Assembly (NCBI RefSeq): GCF_003026365.1 | Contig: NZ_PYOM01000020.1 | Span: 1-64,000, forward strand | Direction: 5' to 3' | Source: Photobacterium angustum | GTDB taxonomy: Bacteria; Pseudomonadota; Gammaproteobacteria; Enterobacterales; Vibrionaceae | DNA: 64,000 nt | Part shown: positions 9,860 to 20,225 of the stretch, in pieces | How positions within the stretch are numbered: the stretch's first letter is position 1 | How the letters are laid out: each line of letters starts with the position of its first letter | Made by a program: the position numbers and the translations under genes | Notes under the pieces: model-generated | Database searches by the model: none | Seen by the model: the letters and a program-made list of their open reading frames with translations, nothing else | What the model was told of the DNA's origin: nothing

Positions 9860-10618
9860 TTACAAACGCCCTGAGTAATTAATTTTGTATTGCCCTTTTG
9901 AATCAGGATCGCCTAACCATTTTAATTGTTGAGACAATTGCTCAGGGAATGTTGCCCCCGGCTTAAACCACCCCGATAGGCTGTAACTACTATTTTTAGC
10001 TAAATTTGCTTGCCAATCACTGCTAACATCATCAGATGACTGTGAAGCTTTTGCTAAAATAGCGCCTTCTTGACAACTTAAATCGGCAAAAACAGGGCCT
10101 GGATTAATATTCCCCATTGGCGTTGACGCATTACCTTGTGCCCAAGCCAACGTTGCATTCAAGGTTTTACAATACGGCGCAGCATACACATAATCACGTA
10201 CCGTAAGTTCAAGATTACCCGTTAATGTCAGCGGCACAGGTAACTTGGCATACTGCATGGCATTCGCTGCTGGTACTGAGACTAAGAGTTTTTCAGCAAA
10301 CGGTCCCGAGGTGCTATAACCGACAATACCACTACCTTGTAGTTGCATATCACTGCCACGGCCAAATCGGACATCAAACGCGAGGTTACCTGTAAATAGG
10401 CTACCCAGTTTCATGTCCCATTGAATTTGACCTAAACTTTGATTTTGCCACATAACGGTCTTAGCAGAGCCTTGCCATAGGGTTCCTTGAATACCACTTA
10501 ATGATAAACCCTGAACCTTTGGTGCTTGTTGCCATGACCAATTAGCCGGTAAATGAGCAATAGCGCTGGCAATAAATACCACCCAAAATGTTGCGCCGAT
10601 AGCGAGTTTAAATTTCAC
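9860..10618 (-). CDS. gspN: Type II secretion system protein N
   Basis: The last gene of the type II secretion operon. 252 residues: one N-terminal membrane anchor (FKLAIGATFWVVFIASAIAH) followed by a periplasmic domain rich in beta strands (NWSWQQAPKV, LSGIQGTLWQGSA), as in GspN/EpsN. Its exact role in the apparatus is not settled, and it is dispensable in some systems. It starts three bases after gspM ends. Confidence 0.92.
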   Translation of the reverse strand: MKFKLAIGATFWVVFIASAIAHLPANWSWQQAPKVQGLSLSGIQGTLWQGSAKTVMWQNQSLGQIQWDMKLGSLFTGNLAFDVRFGRGSDMQLQGSGIVGYSTSGPFAEKLLVSVPAANAMQYAKLPVPLTLTGNLELTVRDYVYAAPYCKTLNATLAWAQGNASTPMGNINPGPVFADLSCQEGAILAKASQSSDDVSSDWQANLAKNSSYSLSGWFKPGATFPEQLSQQLKWLGDPDSKGQYKINYSGRL

Positions 10619-10620
10619 CT

Positions 10621-11103
10621 TTACCCTCGTCCTAACTGTAATCGGTTTACTTCAACCATACCGTTTTGATCTGTTTTTGAGATATCCATAAATTGTGTTT
10701 CAATCCCAAAGTTATCTTGCAGGTAAGAGAGCCAATTGAGTAATGCATTGAAGGGTACAGGCTTTACCCATACTTGAATCGCATCATTACGTGGTTGCAT
10801 ACGGATCAATTCAATCTTAAAACGTTCCGTCGTTTCATTTACCACTTGGTTAAGTCCTTTGTCACTGACATTTACCGTACCACCAGCACGCTTAAACGCC
10901 GTGATCTTATTTGCTTTACCTTCAACCCAAGACAATAGCTGACGTTCACTTTGAATACGTGTTTGTGCTAATTCAGTGCGTTGAGTTAATGGTTGCCATA
11001 GCCCCCAGTACAAGATAGCTAGCAATAAAGCACCGCCAGCACCCATAACAAGATACTGCTCTCGCTGGCTTAATGCTTTCCACCATGCCTTAATTTCTGC
11101 CAT
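10621..11103 (-). CDS. gspM: Type II secretion inner-membrane platform protein M
   Basis: 160 residues. A short cytoplasmic start (MAEIKAWWKALSQREQYLV), a single membrane segment (about 20-37, GAGGALLLAILYWGLWQPL) and a periplasmic ferredoxin-like domain preceded by a coiled-coil stretch. It partners GspL in the assembly platform. Its start overlaps the gspL stop by one base, so translation is coupled. Confidence 0.94.
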   Translation of the reverse strand: MAEIKAWWKALSQREQYLVMGAGGALLLAILYWGLWQPLTQRTELAQTRIQSERQLLSWVEGKANKITAFKRAGGTVNVSDKGLNQVVNETTERFKIELIRMQPRNDAIQVWVKPVPFNALLNWLSYLQDNFGIETQFMDISKTDQNGMVEVNRLQLGRG

Positions 11104-12398
11104 TATGCTTTTCTCCTTAGCACGACGGCACCACTGACTAAGCCATCTTCTTTGCTTAATTGACCTTGCTCAACAGTAAAGTCTTTCGTCAACACACTGC
11201 GTAATTTCTCAAAATCTTGGAAGTCAGAAGCCGTTGCTTGTAAACGTAGCTCGCCTCGCTTTTGATCGTATTTTAGATTAACGATTTTCACGCTCGGTGC
11301 TTTTGATAATGCCGGCTTTAACTCGCTTAACCACATTAAAATACCATTATCCGCTCCCTGTCCACCTAAGCTTTTCAATGCTGCGTTCATTTGATTTTTC
11401 AAATAACTCTGTGACGGAATACGTTTAAACTGAGGTAAAACCTGACGGAAGATCCGCTCACTTTCAGCACGGTACGCTTTGGCTTGATGCTCTAACTGTT
11501 GTAACTCCATTACGTGTTCTCCGACTACCGCTGCAAGTACTAAACTTGCGGCAATCGCGACTTTACGCCATGGTTTTAAATGCTTACGCCAAGCAGCTTG
11601 TGGTTTATAAGCCCCTGATAGTAAATTGACTTTACTTCCCGCAGCCCCTAGCGCTAACAGTTGCATCACGAGCTCAGGTGCATGAGCTTGCCAACGCCCA
11701 CTAACACCTTGAGGTGCTGATGTATAATGGTGTATGACAACTTGGCTTGGATTCGATTCAACATCAGCCACCGCAGATTCAATTGCAGCTTGCTCTGCCT
11801 CTTCGTCGTCGTCCTTGTCATCATCACTTGCTGCTAACACAATTGGCGCTTTTTGGGCACTGATCCATGCATCTAACCAACTCGTTTCTGCACAAATACC
11901 CATAAACTCTGATTGACGGATCAACCATTGCCCTTCAATTTCAGCAGCACTATAACCATCATCAAACAGCGGCAAACACAAACAGTCTGGAATAACTTTT
12001 TTCAGATCTAAACCACATTCTTTAAATGCAGATAACCATTGCAGCATCTTTTGATGCTCAATAAGCGCTACCGTTGCAACATCATCTTCCCGATGAAGCA
12101 ACTGAACATGTAAATTTTCAACATCCTGCGCCAATTCTTCTTCTAAGAGATAAGGTAAAACAGCGGTCAATTGGCGGCTACTGCCGGTAGGAATAGTAAC
12201 TTGTGTTAATAGCATCTCACTGGTAGGCACTAAACCATATACTGGCCGAGTACCCGCATATTCCACTAGCTGATCTAATTGCGTGATATCAGCTAACTGA
12301 CCTGATGCAATCACTTCGTTCTGCTGTGGCGACCAGACAAGCCATTGCACCGGCACCTCAGGCCGACTACTCAGTCTTATCGTCAGAAATTCGCTCAC
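11103..12398 (-). CDS. gspL: Type II secretion inner-membrane platform protein L
   Basis: About 431 residues. An N-terminal actin-like cytoplasmic domain that docks the GspE ATPase, a membrane segment around WRKVAIAASLVLAAVVGEHV, and a periplasmic domain that pairs with GspM. I start it at the GTG at 12398 (MSEFLTIRLSSRPE), which follows GGAGGAATCC at ideal spacing and matches the usual start of EpsL. The longer frame to 12425 has no such site. It overlaps gspK by 32 bases. A very acidic stretch (DDDKDDDEEAE) lies near the middle of the cytoplasmic domain. Confidence 0.94.
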   Translation of the reverse strand: MSEFLTIRLSSRPEVPVQWLVWSPQQNEVIASGQLADITQLDQLVEYAGTRPVYGLVPTSEMLLTQVTIPTGSSRQLTAVLPYLLEEELAQDVENLHVQLLHREDDVATVALIEHQKMLQWLSAFKECGLDLKKVIPDCLCLPLFDDGYSAAEIEGQWLIRQSEFMGICAETSWLDAWISAQKAPIVLAASDDDKDDDEEAEQAAIESAVADVESNPSQVVIHHYTSAPQGVSGRWQAHAPELVMQLLALGAAGSKVNLLSGAYKPQAAWRKHLKPWRKVAIAASLVLAAVVGEHVMELQQLEHQAKAYRAESERIFRQVLPQFKRIPSQSYLKNQMNAALKSLGGQGADNGILMWLSELKPALSKAPSVKIVNLKYDQKRGELRLQATASDFQDFEKLRSVLTKDFTVEQGQLSKEDGLVSGAVVLRRKA

Positions 12399-13380
12399 GG
12401 ATTCCTCCATACTGGCGACGTACAACCGTCACCTTGTTATTATCATCTCGTTTAAATAGCGTTACCGCTCGTAATCTGGCGTTATCTATTTGTATTTCAG
12501 CATCTAATGAAAAATAGTTACTGCTGACCGTTAAGTACTTTTTCTGTTGTTCTTGTTTATCAGCTTGATCGCCTTGTGGTAGCTCTTTCATGAAATCATC
12601 AACGCTGTCCCACCCTTTACGACGGGCATCGCGATCTTTAATAATTTTTTTTGCAGCATCTAATGAAAGCTCTGGCGAAAATAAGGCTGACAATAATACT
12701 GCCTGCTTTTCAGTGATCGTATTTACATTGAGTTTAAAATCATCGGTTGGCAATGCACACACCAAGCCTTTTACTTTCTCATAAATATCAGCCGTCACCC
12801 CGTTAATCGCACGTAATTCACTGCGATCCGCTAACCAACCATTAGGGGGTAAGTAAGGCGGTTGAAATGCTTCATACGTGCTGTCTTCACCACCATAGCT
12901 TGATTGCACCGTGGTATTCTTATCAATAAATTCCCAGCTAGAATCTGCGATTTGCTCTGCAGAATAATCATCAACACCACTGTCGATCATGATGTTTTGA
13001 AAGTAAGTCACCAAAAATGGCTGCTTACTGCCATCAGCGATGGGTTTTACAGCACCAAGCGCATTAATGTTAAAGCAAGCTTGCTTATCAAACATGCTAC
13101 CGGTGACTACCGCACCATCAATCGGATAGGTTTGATCTTCTATTGCCCATGGCTGAGTTAAATCAATAATCTTGCTGTCTTTAAACGTTAAAGCGAGACC
13201 TTTTTCGGCTAATGCTTCAACCCCTAAACTGTACCAATACGCCTGCTGATGCTGAATTTGGTTCTCAACACGATGAAAGTTATGTTGTAAACGTCCCGTC
13301 ATTTGTACGGCGATCAAGCTCATTAACGCGACCAGCAAGAGCACCACAATTAACGCGACCCCGCGCTGTTTTTTCATCAT
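12367..13380 (-). CDS. gspK: Type II secretion minor pseudopilin K
   Basis: 337 residues. The prepilin-like N-terminus MMKKQRGVALIVVLLLVAL carries the peptidase site after the glycine and, as is normal for GspK, lacks the glutamate at position 5 of the mature form. The large alpha domain follows (VDDFMKELPQGDQ, LFSPELSLDAAKK), consistent with GspK capping the pseudopilus tip as a trimer with GspI and GspJ. Its start overlaps the gspJ stop. Confidence 0.94.
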   Translation of the reverse strand: MMKKQRGVALIVVLLLVALMSLIAVQMTGRLQHNFHRVENQIQHQQAYWYSLGVEALAEKGLALTFKDSKIIDLTQPWAIEDQTYPIDGAVVTGSMFDKQACFNINALGAVKPIADGSKQPFLVTYFQNIMIDSGVDDYSAEQIADSSWEFIDKNTTVQSSYGGEDSTYEAFQPPYLPPNGWLADRSELRAINGVTADIYEKVKGLVCALPTDDFKLNVNTITEKQAVLLSALFSPELSLDAAKKIIKDRDARRKGWDSVDDFMKELPQGDQADKQEQQKKYLTVSSNYFSLDAEIQIDNARLRAVTLFKRDDNNKVTVVRRQYGGIRERISDDKTE

Positions 13381-14027
13381 TGTGATTGCTCCGAATCAGC
13401 AGAAGCAGATAATGCAGATGTGGGTACAAGATAAATACGCTCAATTTCACCAAAATCTTTCAGTGTCATCGTCACTTTAATACCTTCTGGTAATTTATCT
13501 GCGGTATCCCATTTATCTTGCCATTTTTTATCGGCGAAGAAGGAAAACTGCAATTTAGTCACGCCGTCTAATAACACTTTAACCAGTGGCTTTTCACCAA
13601 TAACATTATCTGGATAGCGAAACCAAACACGCTCTAATTGATCGTCAACTACACGATAGCCAACGCGAGTAACATCACCGCGTGGAAACATGGCTTGAGG
13701 ATTTTGCCAGCCTGTTCGCACGAACATGATCCCATCGCTACTCGAATCCAAAAGGTACTCACCGGCTTGTAACACTTTATCGTTAGGCTCTTCGCCATTA
13801 AGTCTGCTTTTACGAGCAACAATTTGACGAAAATCGTTATCCATCATAATCGTGGCACGCTGTATTTCTTTTAATCTTTGGTTATGATCTTTTGATTGCG
13901 CATCACTACGCATCACGTTATTCATGACTTGATAAGCGGACAAGCTCAACATGGCAAAGACAGCTATCGCAACAAGTACTTCCAGTAACGTAAAACCGTG
14001 CTGGCGGGAATGATTAATTGACGACAT
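13377..14027 (-). CDS. gspJ: Type II secretion minor pseudopilin J
   Basis: 216 residues. The prepilin motif HGFTLLEVLVAIAVFAMLSL has the conserved Gly/Phe cleavage site and the +5 Glu. The C-terminal beta-rich domain includes LERVWFRYPDN and GIKVTMTLKDFGEIERIYLV. Part of the tip complex with GspI and GspK. Overlaps gspI by 14 bases. Confidence 0.94.
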   Translation of the reverse strand: MSSINHSRQHGFTLLEVLVAIAVFAMLSLSAYQVMNNVMRSDAQSKDHNQRLKEIQRATIMMDNDFRQIVARKSRLNGEEPNDKVLQAGEYLLDSSSDGIMFVRTGWQNPQAMFPRGDVTRVGYRVVDDQLERVWFRYPDNVIGEKPLVKVLLDGVTKLQFSFFADKKWQDKWDTADKLPEGIKVTMTLKDFGEIERIYLVPTSALSASADSEQSQ

Positions 14028-14373
14028 AAGTCTTTACCGTTATTACTGAATGTTCACGCTGTGGATCGCTTGCTACCGAAATTTCAATTTGGCGTAATAA
14101 TTTCTGCTGCGTTTTGATACTTTTTACCGTCCAATACCACTCACGATCGGCTAATGTTGATTTACCTGTCTTACTTGAGGTTGGATACTGACCACTTAAA
14201 TGTAATTGAGCGAGTTCATTATCAGCCACCATCGCAGCAAAGGTTTTTTCTTCTAAATAGCCCAACGTATTTAAGTGTTGGCTGACCGCTTTCATAATAC
14301 TCAGCGCAGCAACAGCAAAAATGGCTAATGCAACTAACACTTCTAATAAGGTAAAGCCTTGTTTACTTCTCAC
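14014..14373 (-). CDS. gspI: Type II secretion minor pseudopilin I
   Basis: 119 residues, a typical length. The prepilin motif QGFTLLEVLVALAIFAVAAL begins at residue 5. The small C-terminal domain includes DREWYWTVKSI. GspI nucleates the pseudopilus tip. Overlaps gspH by 11 bases and gspJ by 14. Confidence 0.94.
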   Translation of the reverse strand: MRSKQGFTLLEVLVALAIFAVAALSIMKAVSQHLNTLGYLEEKTFAAMVADNELAQLHLSGQYPTSSKTGKSTLADREWYWTVKSIKTQQKLLRQIEISVASDPQREHSVITVKTYVVN

Positions 14374-14950
14374 GTTTTGTTGCCTGTTCTAAGGTTTCAC
14401 CTGGCTTAAGCAAGACTAAATTACCCACCTCATCGGCGCTGACTCGCCAAAATTGATTTTCACCGTCGACCTCAAAACTTAGAGTAAACGGCGTGTATTC
14501 ACCACTGGCCATAACCACAATTTGAGGTTTGATCTTTTTCTTTTCTTCGTCTGACTTTGTAAATAAGTCTTCATCTTTAAACAGTGAATCTGATTTAAAA
14601 AGTCGGTCTTTATCTTTCCATGCTCCGCCAATTTCAACCTGAGTTGTAATAGCGTTATCTAACTTCACATCAGTATAAAATTTGGCACCTTCTAACGGTT
14701 GCCAGCCATCTTGAGTTAATTGCAAAAAATTATATTGGTGTGGCTCAACACGAATGCCGTAGTCCACACCATTAAGCATTGCATCCTCACCCAATAGTTG
14801 GGCGAGATGATGAAAACGTACAGCTTGCTCTTTTACCTCATCTCGTTTGTTATCCGGTAAAGTTGAGATCACCGCAACTGCGCTGGTTGCGAGTAACACC
14901 AGCACCAACATCATTTCAATGAGAGTAAAACCTGCACTACGTTTCATCAT
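14363..14950 (-). CDS. gspH: Type II secretion minor pseudopilin H
   Basis: 195 residues. The prepilin motif AGFTLIEMMLVLVLLATSAV is near the N-terminus, followed by the globular GspH domain (AVRFHHLAQLLGEDAML, GIRVEPHQYNF). An unusually charged insert of Asp/Lys-rich repeats (DKDRLFKSDSLFKDEDLF) lies around residues 111-128, probably a surface loop. It is placed between gspG and gspI in the standard order. Confidence 0.93.
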   Translation of the reverse strand: MMKRSAGFTLIEMMLVLVLLATSAVAVISTLPDNKRDEVKEQAVRFHHLAQLLGEDAMLNGVDYGIRVEPHQYNFLQLTQDGWQPLEGAKFYTDVKLDNAITTQVEIGGAWKDKDRLFKSDSLFKDEDLFTKSDEEKKKIKPQIVVMASGEYTPFTLSFEVDGENQFWRVSADEVGNLVLLKPGETLEQATKREK

Positions 14951-14959
14951 AAATACTTA

Positions 14960-15403
14960 TTACTTCTTGTTGTAATCCAACATGTTCCAGTTGCCGATGT
15001 CGGTATTCACACCATCACCACCTTCTTGACCATCTGCGCCCAAACTAAAGATATCAATCGCGCCGTGCTCACCTGGTGCCACATAATGGTACTCATAACC
15101 CCAAGGATCTTTAGGTAGACGCTTAATGTAACCACCATCACGGTAATTACGTGGCTCAGGAGAAGATGACGGCTTAGTCACCAATGCCTCTAAACCTTGA
15201 TCGGTTGTTGGATATACGCTGTTATCTAACTTGTACATTTCTAAAGACTGTTCAAGCGCACTAATATCCGTCACAACTTTTTGTTGGTCAGCTTTTTCTT
15301 TGTTACCTAATAGATTGGGAACGACTAAACTCGCTAATACGCCCAAAATCACAATTACCACCATTACTTCTAATAGGGTAAAACCACGTTGTTTTTGTTG
15401 CAT
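14960..15403 (-). CDS. gspG: Type II secretion major pseudopilin G
   Basis: About 147 residues. Starting at the ATG at 15403, which follows GGAGG at six bases, gives MQQKQRGFTLLEVMVVIVIL with cleavage between G7 and F8 and the +5 glutamate E12. The C-terminus has the calcium-site region typical of GspG (SLGADGQEGGDGVNTDIGNW). This is the main subunit of the pseudopilus piston. The longer frame to 15433 reads into gspF and is not used. Confidence 0.96.
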   Translation of the reverse strand: MQQKQRGFTLLEVMVVIVILGVLASLVVPNLLGNKEKADQQKVVTDISALEQSLEMYKLDNSVYPTTDQGLEALVTKPSSSPEPRNYRDGGYIKRLPKDPWGYEYHYVAPGEHGAIDIFSLGADGQEGGDGVNTDIGNWNMLDYNKK

Positions 15404-15422
15404 TAAAACCTCCGAAGAAAAA

Positions 15423-16649
15423 CTACATCCCAACCATGTTGTTCAGTTCAATAATTGGCATTAAGGTTGCGATAACAATAAACATTACCACCCCAGCCAT
15501 AGCGACAATTAATAATGGCTCAAAGACCCCTAGTGCCATATTAACAAGTGATTCAAAATCACGATCTTGGTTATCTGCTGCACGGGTTAGCATTTGCTCT
15601 AACTCGCCGCTTCGTTCACCACTCGCAATCATGTGTAGCATCATCGGTGGGAACAATTTTGTTTGCTCAAGGGATACTCGTAGACTTCCCCCTTCACGTA
15701 CATTATCTGCAGCAGATAAAATTTTCTTATTCACATACGTATTGGTCATGACATCAGAAGCGACCTTCATCCCATCTAGTAATGGAATCGCACTGGATGT
15801 ACAAATCGATAATGTTCGCGCAAAACGTGAGGTATTTAACCCTCGTGCGACTTTACCAATCACTGGTACATGTAATATGCCGCGATCCCACTTCATCCGA
15901 TACTTTGGCTGCTTGAGGGCTGTTTTGATCAAAGTGATGATTGATATAATCACTATCACGACCACTAATCCCCAATGCTGAACAAAGTTACTTGCAGCCA
16001 ATAACACTTCCGTAATAGTTGGTAATTGTTGCCCCATTTGTACAAATTGATCGACAATTTTAGGTACAACTGTTGCCAGCAAAAATGCCACCACAGACAC
16101 CGCGACAAGCGTTAACATGATGGGATAAATCATCGCTTGCTGTAATTTACTGCGCATTTGTTGACGGTTTTCAGTGTAATCTGCCAAACGATTTAAAATC
16201 GTATCAAGGTGGCCCGATTTTTCCCCCGCCGCCACCATGGCGCGAAAGAGTTGATCAAAAATATGGGGATATTCCGCCATACTGTCGGCTAAGGTATACC
16301 CTTCCACTACCCGTGAACGTACCGCCAATAAAATGTTTTTTAAACGTGGCTTTTCGTTTTGCTCCGCTACCGCCTTAATACATTCTTCTAATGGCATTGA
16401 CGCTTGTACAAGTGTTGCTAACTGACGGGTGATCAAGGCAAGCTCATTGGTACTGATCCCACGTTTAAAGCTGAACTGTTTACGCGTCGAGGTTTTACTG
16501 CGACTTTGACCTGAGGTTTGAGTAACCTCTATCGGCACCATGCCTTTTTCACGTAATTGTTGGCGTACTTGACGGGCTGTATCCCCCTCAATCACCCCTT
16601 TTTTCTGTCGGCCTTTGGCATCTAAGGCTTTGTATTCAAATGCCGCCAT
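15423..16649 (-). CDS. gspF: Type II secretion inner-membrane protein F
   Basis: 408 residues. Two repeated cytoplasmic GspF domains and three membrane segments (around LTLVAVSVVAFLLATVVPKI, WGLVVVIVIISIITLI and VAMAGVVMFIVIATLMPII). Conserved features include LALITRQLATLVQASMPLEE and MIASGERSGELEQML. It is the platform protein that works with the GspE ATPase. Its start abuts the gspE stop. Confidence 0.96.
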   Translation of the reverse strand: MAAFEYKALDAKGRQKKGVIEGDTARQVRQQLREKGMVPIEVTQTSGQSRSKTSTRKQFSFKRGISTNELALITRQLATLVQASMPLEECIKAVAEQNEKPRLKNILLAVRSRVVEGYTLADSMAEYPHIFDQLFRAMVAAGEKSGHLDTILNRLADYTENRQQMRSKLQQAMIYPIMLTLVAVSVVAFLLATVVPKIVDQFVQMGQQLPTITEVLLAASNFVQHWGLVVVIVIISIITLIKTALKQPKYRMKWDRGILHVPVIGKVARGLNTSRFARTLSICTSSAIPLLDGMKVASDVMTNTYVNKKILSAADNVREGGSLRVSLEQTKLFPPMMLHMIASGERSGELEQMLTRAADNQDRDFESLVNMALGVFEPLLIVAMAGVVMFIVIATLMPIIELNNMVGM

Positions 16650-18151
16650 TAGCCCTCCTTCGTTACACGCATCACTTCTTCAAGTGTGGTGATCCCTTGA
16701 CGTACTTTCGCTAAACCATCATCGCGAATACTTGGCGTATATTGACGCACGTATTTCTCAATCGCTTGCTCACCCGCCTCACCATGGATTAACTCTTGTA
16801 CCCGTTCATCCACCAGCAATAGTTCATGAATACCCGTACGACCACGATAACCTTTTTGGTTACAGTGCTCACAACCAGTTGGGCGATATAATGTCAGTGA
16901 TTCAGATTCGGCTAAATTAAATAGCTTTTTCTGCTGGCTATCCGCTTCATAAGGCTGACGACAATCTTTACATAGCGTTCGCACTAATCGTTGGGCTAGT
17001 ACCCCAAGTAGTGAAGATGACACTAAGAAGGGTTCAATACCCATATCACGTAAACGGGTGATTGCACCGACCGCAGTATTAGTGTGAAGAGTTGATAACA
17101 CCATATGGCCTGTCAGTGATGCTTGAACAGCTATGGCTGCGGTTTCTAAATCACGGATCTCACCAATCATCACTACATCGGGATCTTGACGAAGAATGGC
17201 ACGTAAACCACGTGCAAACGTCATATCAACTTTGCTGTTAACTTGCGTTTGTCCAATCCCATCGATATCAAATTCAATCGGATCTTCCACGGTTAAAATA
17301 TTGCGCTCAGCACTGTTAAGCTCTTGTAAACCCGCATATAAGGTCGTGGACTTACCCGAACCAGTCGGACCTGTGACCAAGATAATACCGTGTGGACGCT
17401 CGATGATTTTTCTAAACGCTTGGTGGTTTTCCGGCGTCATACCTAAGCTATGCAAATCAAGACGTGTCGCGTTTTTATCTAATAAACGCAATACCACTCG
17501 CTCGCCATGAGAAGAAGGCATGGTTGATACACGCACATCGACCGCACGACCACCTATTCGCAGTGAAATACGACCATCTTGAGGAATACGTTTTTCTGCA
17601 ATATCAAGCTTTGCCATAACCTTAATACGTGAAACAAGCAGCGGTGCTAATTTACGGCTTGGCTGTAAGACTTCACGTAACATGCCATCGATACGAAAAC
17701 GGATCGATAGTACTTTTTCAAAGGTTTCGATGTGAATATCAGATGCCCCTTCTTTGATCGCTTCGGCCAACATGGCATTGATCAATTTGATAATCGGAGC
17801 ATCATCTTCCGATTCCAGCAAATCTTCTGTTTCAGGTAAGTCTTCAGCAAGCGCAAAGAAGTCATCACTATCAGAGCCCAAATCTTGCATTAACTGACGG
17901 GCTTCTGATGAATCACGTTGGTATGCTTGTGTTAACTTTTGCTCAAACTCACTGTCACTTAATGCGATGGGCGTAAAACAGCAACCTAGCACTCGACGCA
18001 CTTCAGCAAGTACTGCAGCAGATAATTGTCCGCTGAAATAGAGTTGCCATCCTTGCTCACCTGCCTCTACCACCACATGATGGCGCTTGGCAAAAGAGAA
18101 AGGTAATCGAAACGTTACCGTTGATTCTGTTTCTAAAAACCCATCAGCCAT
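16649..18151 (-). CDS. gspE: Type II secretion ATPase E
   Basis: 500 residues. Walker [15 protein letters not shown] lies around residues 257-270, then the Asp box, Walker B ([15 protein letters not shown]) and His box (STLHTNTA). A zinc-binding tetracysteine (CKDC and CEHC, about residues 391-428) is intact. The N1 domain binds GspL. It powers pseudopilus assembly. Overlaps gspD and gspF by one base each, so translation is coupled. Confidence 0.97.
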   Translation of the reverse strand: MADGFLETESTVTFRLPFSFAKRHHVVVEAGEQGWQLYFSGQLSAAVLAEVRRVLGCCFTPIALSDSEFEQKLTQAYQRDSSEARQLMQDLGSDSDDFFALAEDLPETEDLLESEDDAPIIKLINAMLAEAIKEGASDIHIETFEKVLSIRFRIDGMLREVLQPSRKLAPLLVSRIKVMAKLDIAEKRIPQDGRISLRIGGRAVDVRVSTMPSSHGERVVLRLLDKNATRLDLHSLGMTPENHQAFRKIIERPHGIILVTGPTGSGKSTTLYAGLQELNSAERNILTVEDPIEFDIDGIGQTQVNSKVDMTFARGLRAILRQDPDVVMIGEIRDLETAAIAVQASLTGHMVLSTLHTNTAVGAITRLRDMGIEPFLVSSSLLGVLAQRLVRTLCKDCRQPYEADSQQKKLFNLAESESLTLYRPTGCEHCNQKGYRGRTGIHELLLVDERVQELIHGEAGEQAIEKYVRQYTPSIRDDGLAKVRQGITTLEEVMRVTKEG

Positions 18152-20178
18152 TAGCGTTGCTCCAACTGAGAAACAAAGGCACGCACTTCAGCCGGTAAAT
18201 CCATATCTTCACCGTACTTTGGTAATACAGGCATATCAGCGTCCAACAAACGCATACCTTGCTCTGCTTGGTATAACTGCTGCGCACGAATATAGTTGTA
18301 CTTGCGCTGCGTTATACCATCAGCGCTCATCCCATCACGCAAAATGGTTGGGCGAATAAAAACCATTAGATTGGTTTTTTCGGTTGTGTTATTGGTAGAG
18401 CGGAATAACGCACCAAGCACGGGAATATCACCTAAAATCGGTACTTTTTGCTCAGACTCAAGGGTCTTCTCTTGCATTAAGCCACCTAGCGCGATCATGT
18501 TACCGTCTTTAACCAATACCGATGTGGTTAGCTCTCGCTTATCAAAACGAATATCAACGGCCCCATTAGCATCAGCCACTTGCGAGACAACCTGTTCAAT
18601 ATTCATTTGAACCGAGTCCCCTTCGTTGATCTGTGGGGTGACTTTAAGTTGAATACCGACATCCTTACGCTCAACCGTAGTAAACGGATTATCGTTATTA
18701 GAGCCTGTTTGTGAACCGGTCGTCACAGGGACTTCCTGACCGACTGATAAATTCGCTTCTTGGTTATCGAGTACGGTAATGTTCGGTGTCGAAAGCACAT
18801 TAACATTACGGTTTTTCTTAATCGCGCTAACCAGTGCCGTCCAATCGCCCATACTGATTGCCGCACCAACACCTTGAATCCCCCCTAAGAAGGCCGCCAT
18901 TGGTGCTAAATCACCGCTTTCAGTAACCGTACGGAACTTGCCAGGTATTGGATTACCCGAAGCATCAAGAATGTCTGTTTTAGTTTCTTTATCTTTCGCA
19001 GCCTCTTGTGCGGACAATAACCCGCCAATAGGTGCGCCGGTGTTACCAAATTGGATCACCCCCCCCTCTTGTGAGCCCCATTGAACGCCAAAGTTCATAC
19101 CGTCACCTTCTTGTACTTCTACAATCATGGCTTCGATATGGACTTGGGCACGACGAATATCTAATCCAGAGATAATCGCCGCAAGTTTATTCATCACATC
19201 ACTGGGTGCGGAAATAATCAGAGAGTTAGTTGCCTCATGAGCAGCAACCTGCACATCATCTTTGCTTGAAGTGCTCGATTGAGGAGCATTGCTCTTATTG
19301 GCCGCTTGGATGTTTTCAGACACACCTTTTAGCACATCAACCATATCGGCGGCTTTGGCGTATTTTAGGTAGAAAACGCGACTATTACCGCTTACTGCCA
19401 TCTCTTTATCAAGCTTATGAATCAAGGCTTTTAAACGTTCCCGAACTTTAGGATCGCCTGAAATTAATACTGAGTTGGTTCGCTCATCTGCCACCGCTTT
19501 CGGGATCAAAAATCCTGGGGTTGATTTCGCATCAGCACTTTTATTTAACGACTCAACAATACGCACCATTTCAGGTGCCGACGCATTATTTAGCGACACG
19601 ACGGTCACATCTTTATTACCAGCGCGATCGACACGCTCAATAATATCCGCTAAGCGGTTAACCACCGCTGCACGACCAGTGATCATAATGATGTTGGCAG
19701 GATCATAGTGAACAACATTACCTGCACCCGCATTATCGTTAAGTTGGCGCAATAATGGGGAAAGCTCTCGCACTGACACGTTTTTGACTGCGATCACTCG
19801 TGTAACCACAGCATCGCCAGGCACATTACTGTCGTTCGAACCCACAACTGGGATCGCAGAGGTTTTGGCATCTTTATCACGAATAACTTTTAGTACGCCA
19901 TCTTCCATTTCAACAACAGCAAAACCATAGACTTCCAATACGTTAAGAAAGAAACGGTAATATTGCTCATCATTAAGAAGATCATAACTACGCACATTTA
20001 CCTGACCACGAACCGCAGGATCAATAATGATAGTCTTATGTAATGAGCGTCCAACAATATTGATGAACTCTTGAATATCTGTCCCTTTGAAATTGGCACT
20101 TAGATCATCTGCCACTGCCGAACTACAAAGCAAGCTACTTGCTAACCATAGGGCACTTTTACCCATTAATTTTTTCAC
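18151..20178 (-). CDS. gspD: Type II secretion outer-membrane secretin D
   Basis: About 675 residues. From the GTG at 20178, which follows CAGGAG with six bases between, the protein begins with a signal peptide ([22 protein letters not shown]). N0, N1-N3 and the secretin C-domain follow ([10 protein letters not shown] gate region, [16 protein letters not shown] near the end). It forms the 15-subunit gated channel through which folded exoproteins leave. The longer frame to 20220 lacks a ribosome site. No pilotin gene is seen nearby. Confidence 0.96.
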   Translation of the reverse strand: MKKLMGKSALWLASSLLCSSAVADDLSANFKGTDIQEFINIVGRSLHKTIIIDPAVRGQVNVRSYDLLNDEQYYRFFLNVLEVYGFAVVEMEDGVLKVIRDKDAKTSAIPVVGSNDSNVPGDAVVTRVIAVKNVSVRELSPLLRQLNDNAGAGNVVHYDPANIIMITGRAAVVNRLADIIERVDRAGNKDVTVVSLNNASAPEMVRIVESLNKSADAKSTPGFLIPKAVADERTNSVLISGDPKVRERLKALIHKLDKEMAVSGNSRVFYLKYAKAADMVDVLKGVSENIQAANKSNAPQSSTSSKDDVQVAAHEATNSLIISAPSDVMNKLAAIISGLDIRRAQVHIEAMIVEVQEGDGMNFGVQWGSQEGGVIQFGNTGAPIGGLLSAQEAAKDKETKTDILDASGNPIPGKFRTVTESGDLAPMAAFLGGIQGVGAAISMGDWTALVSAIKKNRNVNVLSTPNITVLDNQEANLSVGQEVPVTTGSQTGSNNDNPFTTVERKDVGIQLKVTPQINEGDSVQMNIEQVVSQVADANGAVDIRFDKRELTTSVLVKDGNMIALGGLMQEKTLESEQKVPILGDIPVLGALFRSTNNTTEKTNLMVFIRPTILRDGMSADGITQRKYNYIRAQQLYQAEQGMRLLDADMPVLPKYGEDMDLPAEVRAFVSQLEQR

Positions 20179-20225
20179 AAAAAACTCCTGCGTTTTCGTC
20201 TTTTTTGTCACGCAATGCACTGCTA

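Noticed and set aside
15436..15981. 181-codon plus-strand open frame
   Set aside because: It is antisense to gspF, low in plausible protein features and lacks a ribosome site.
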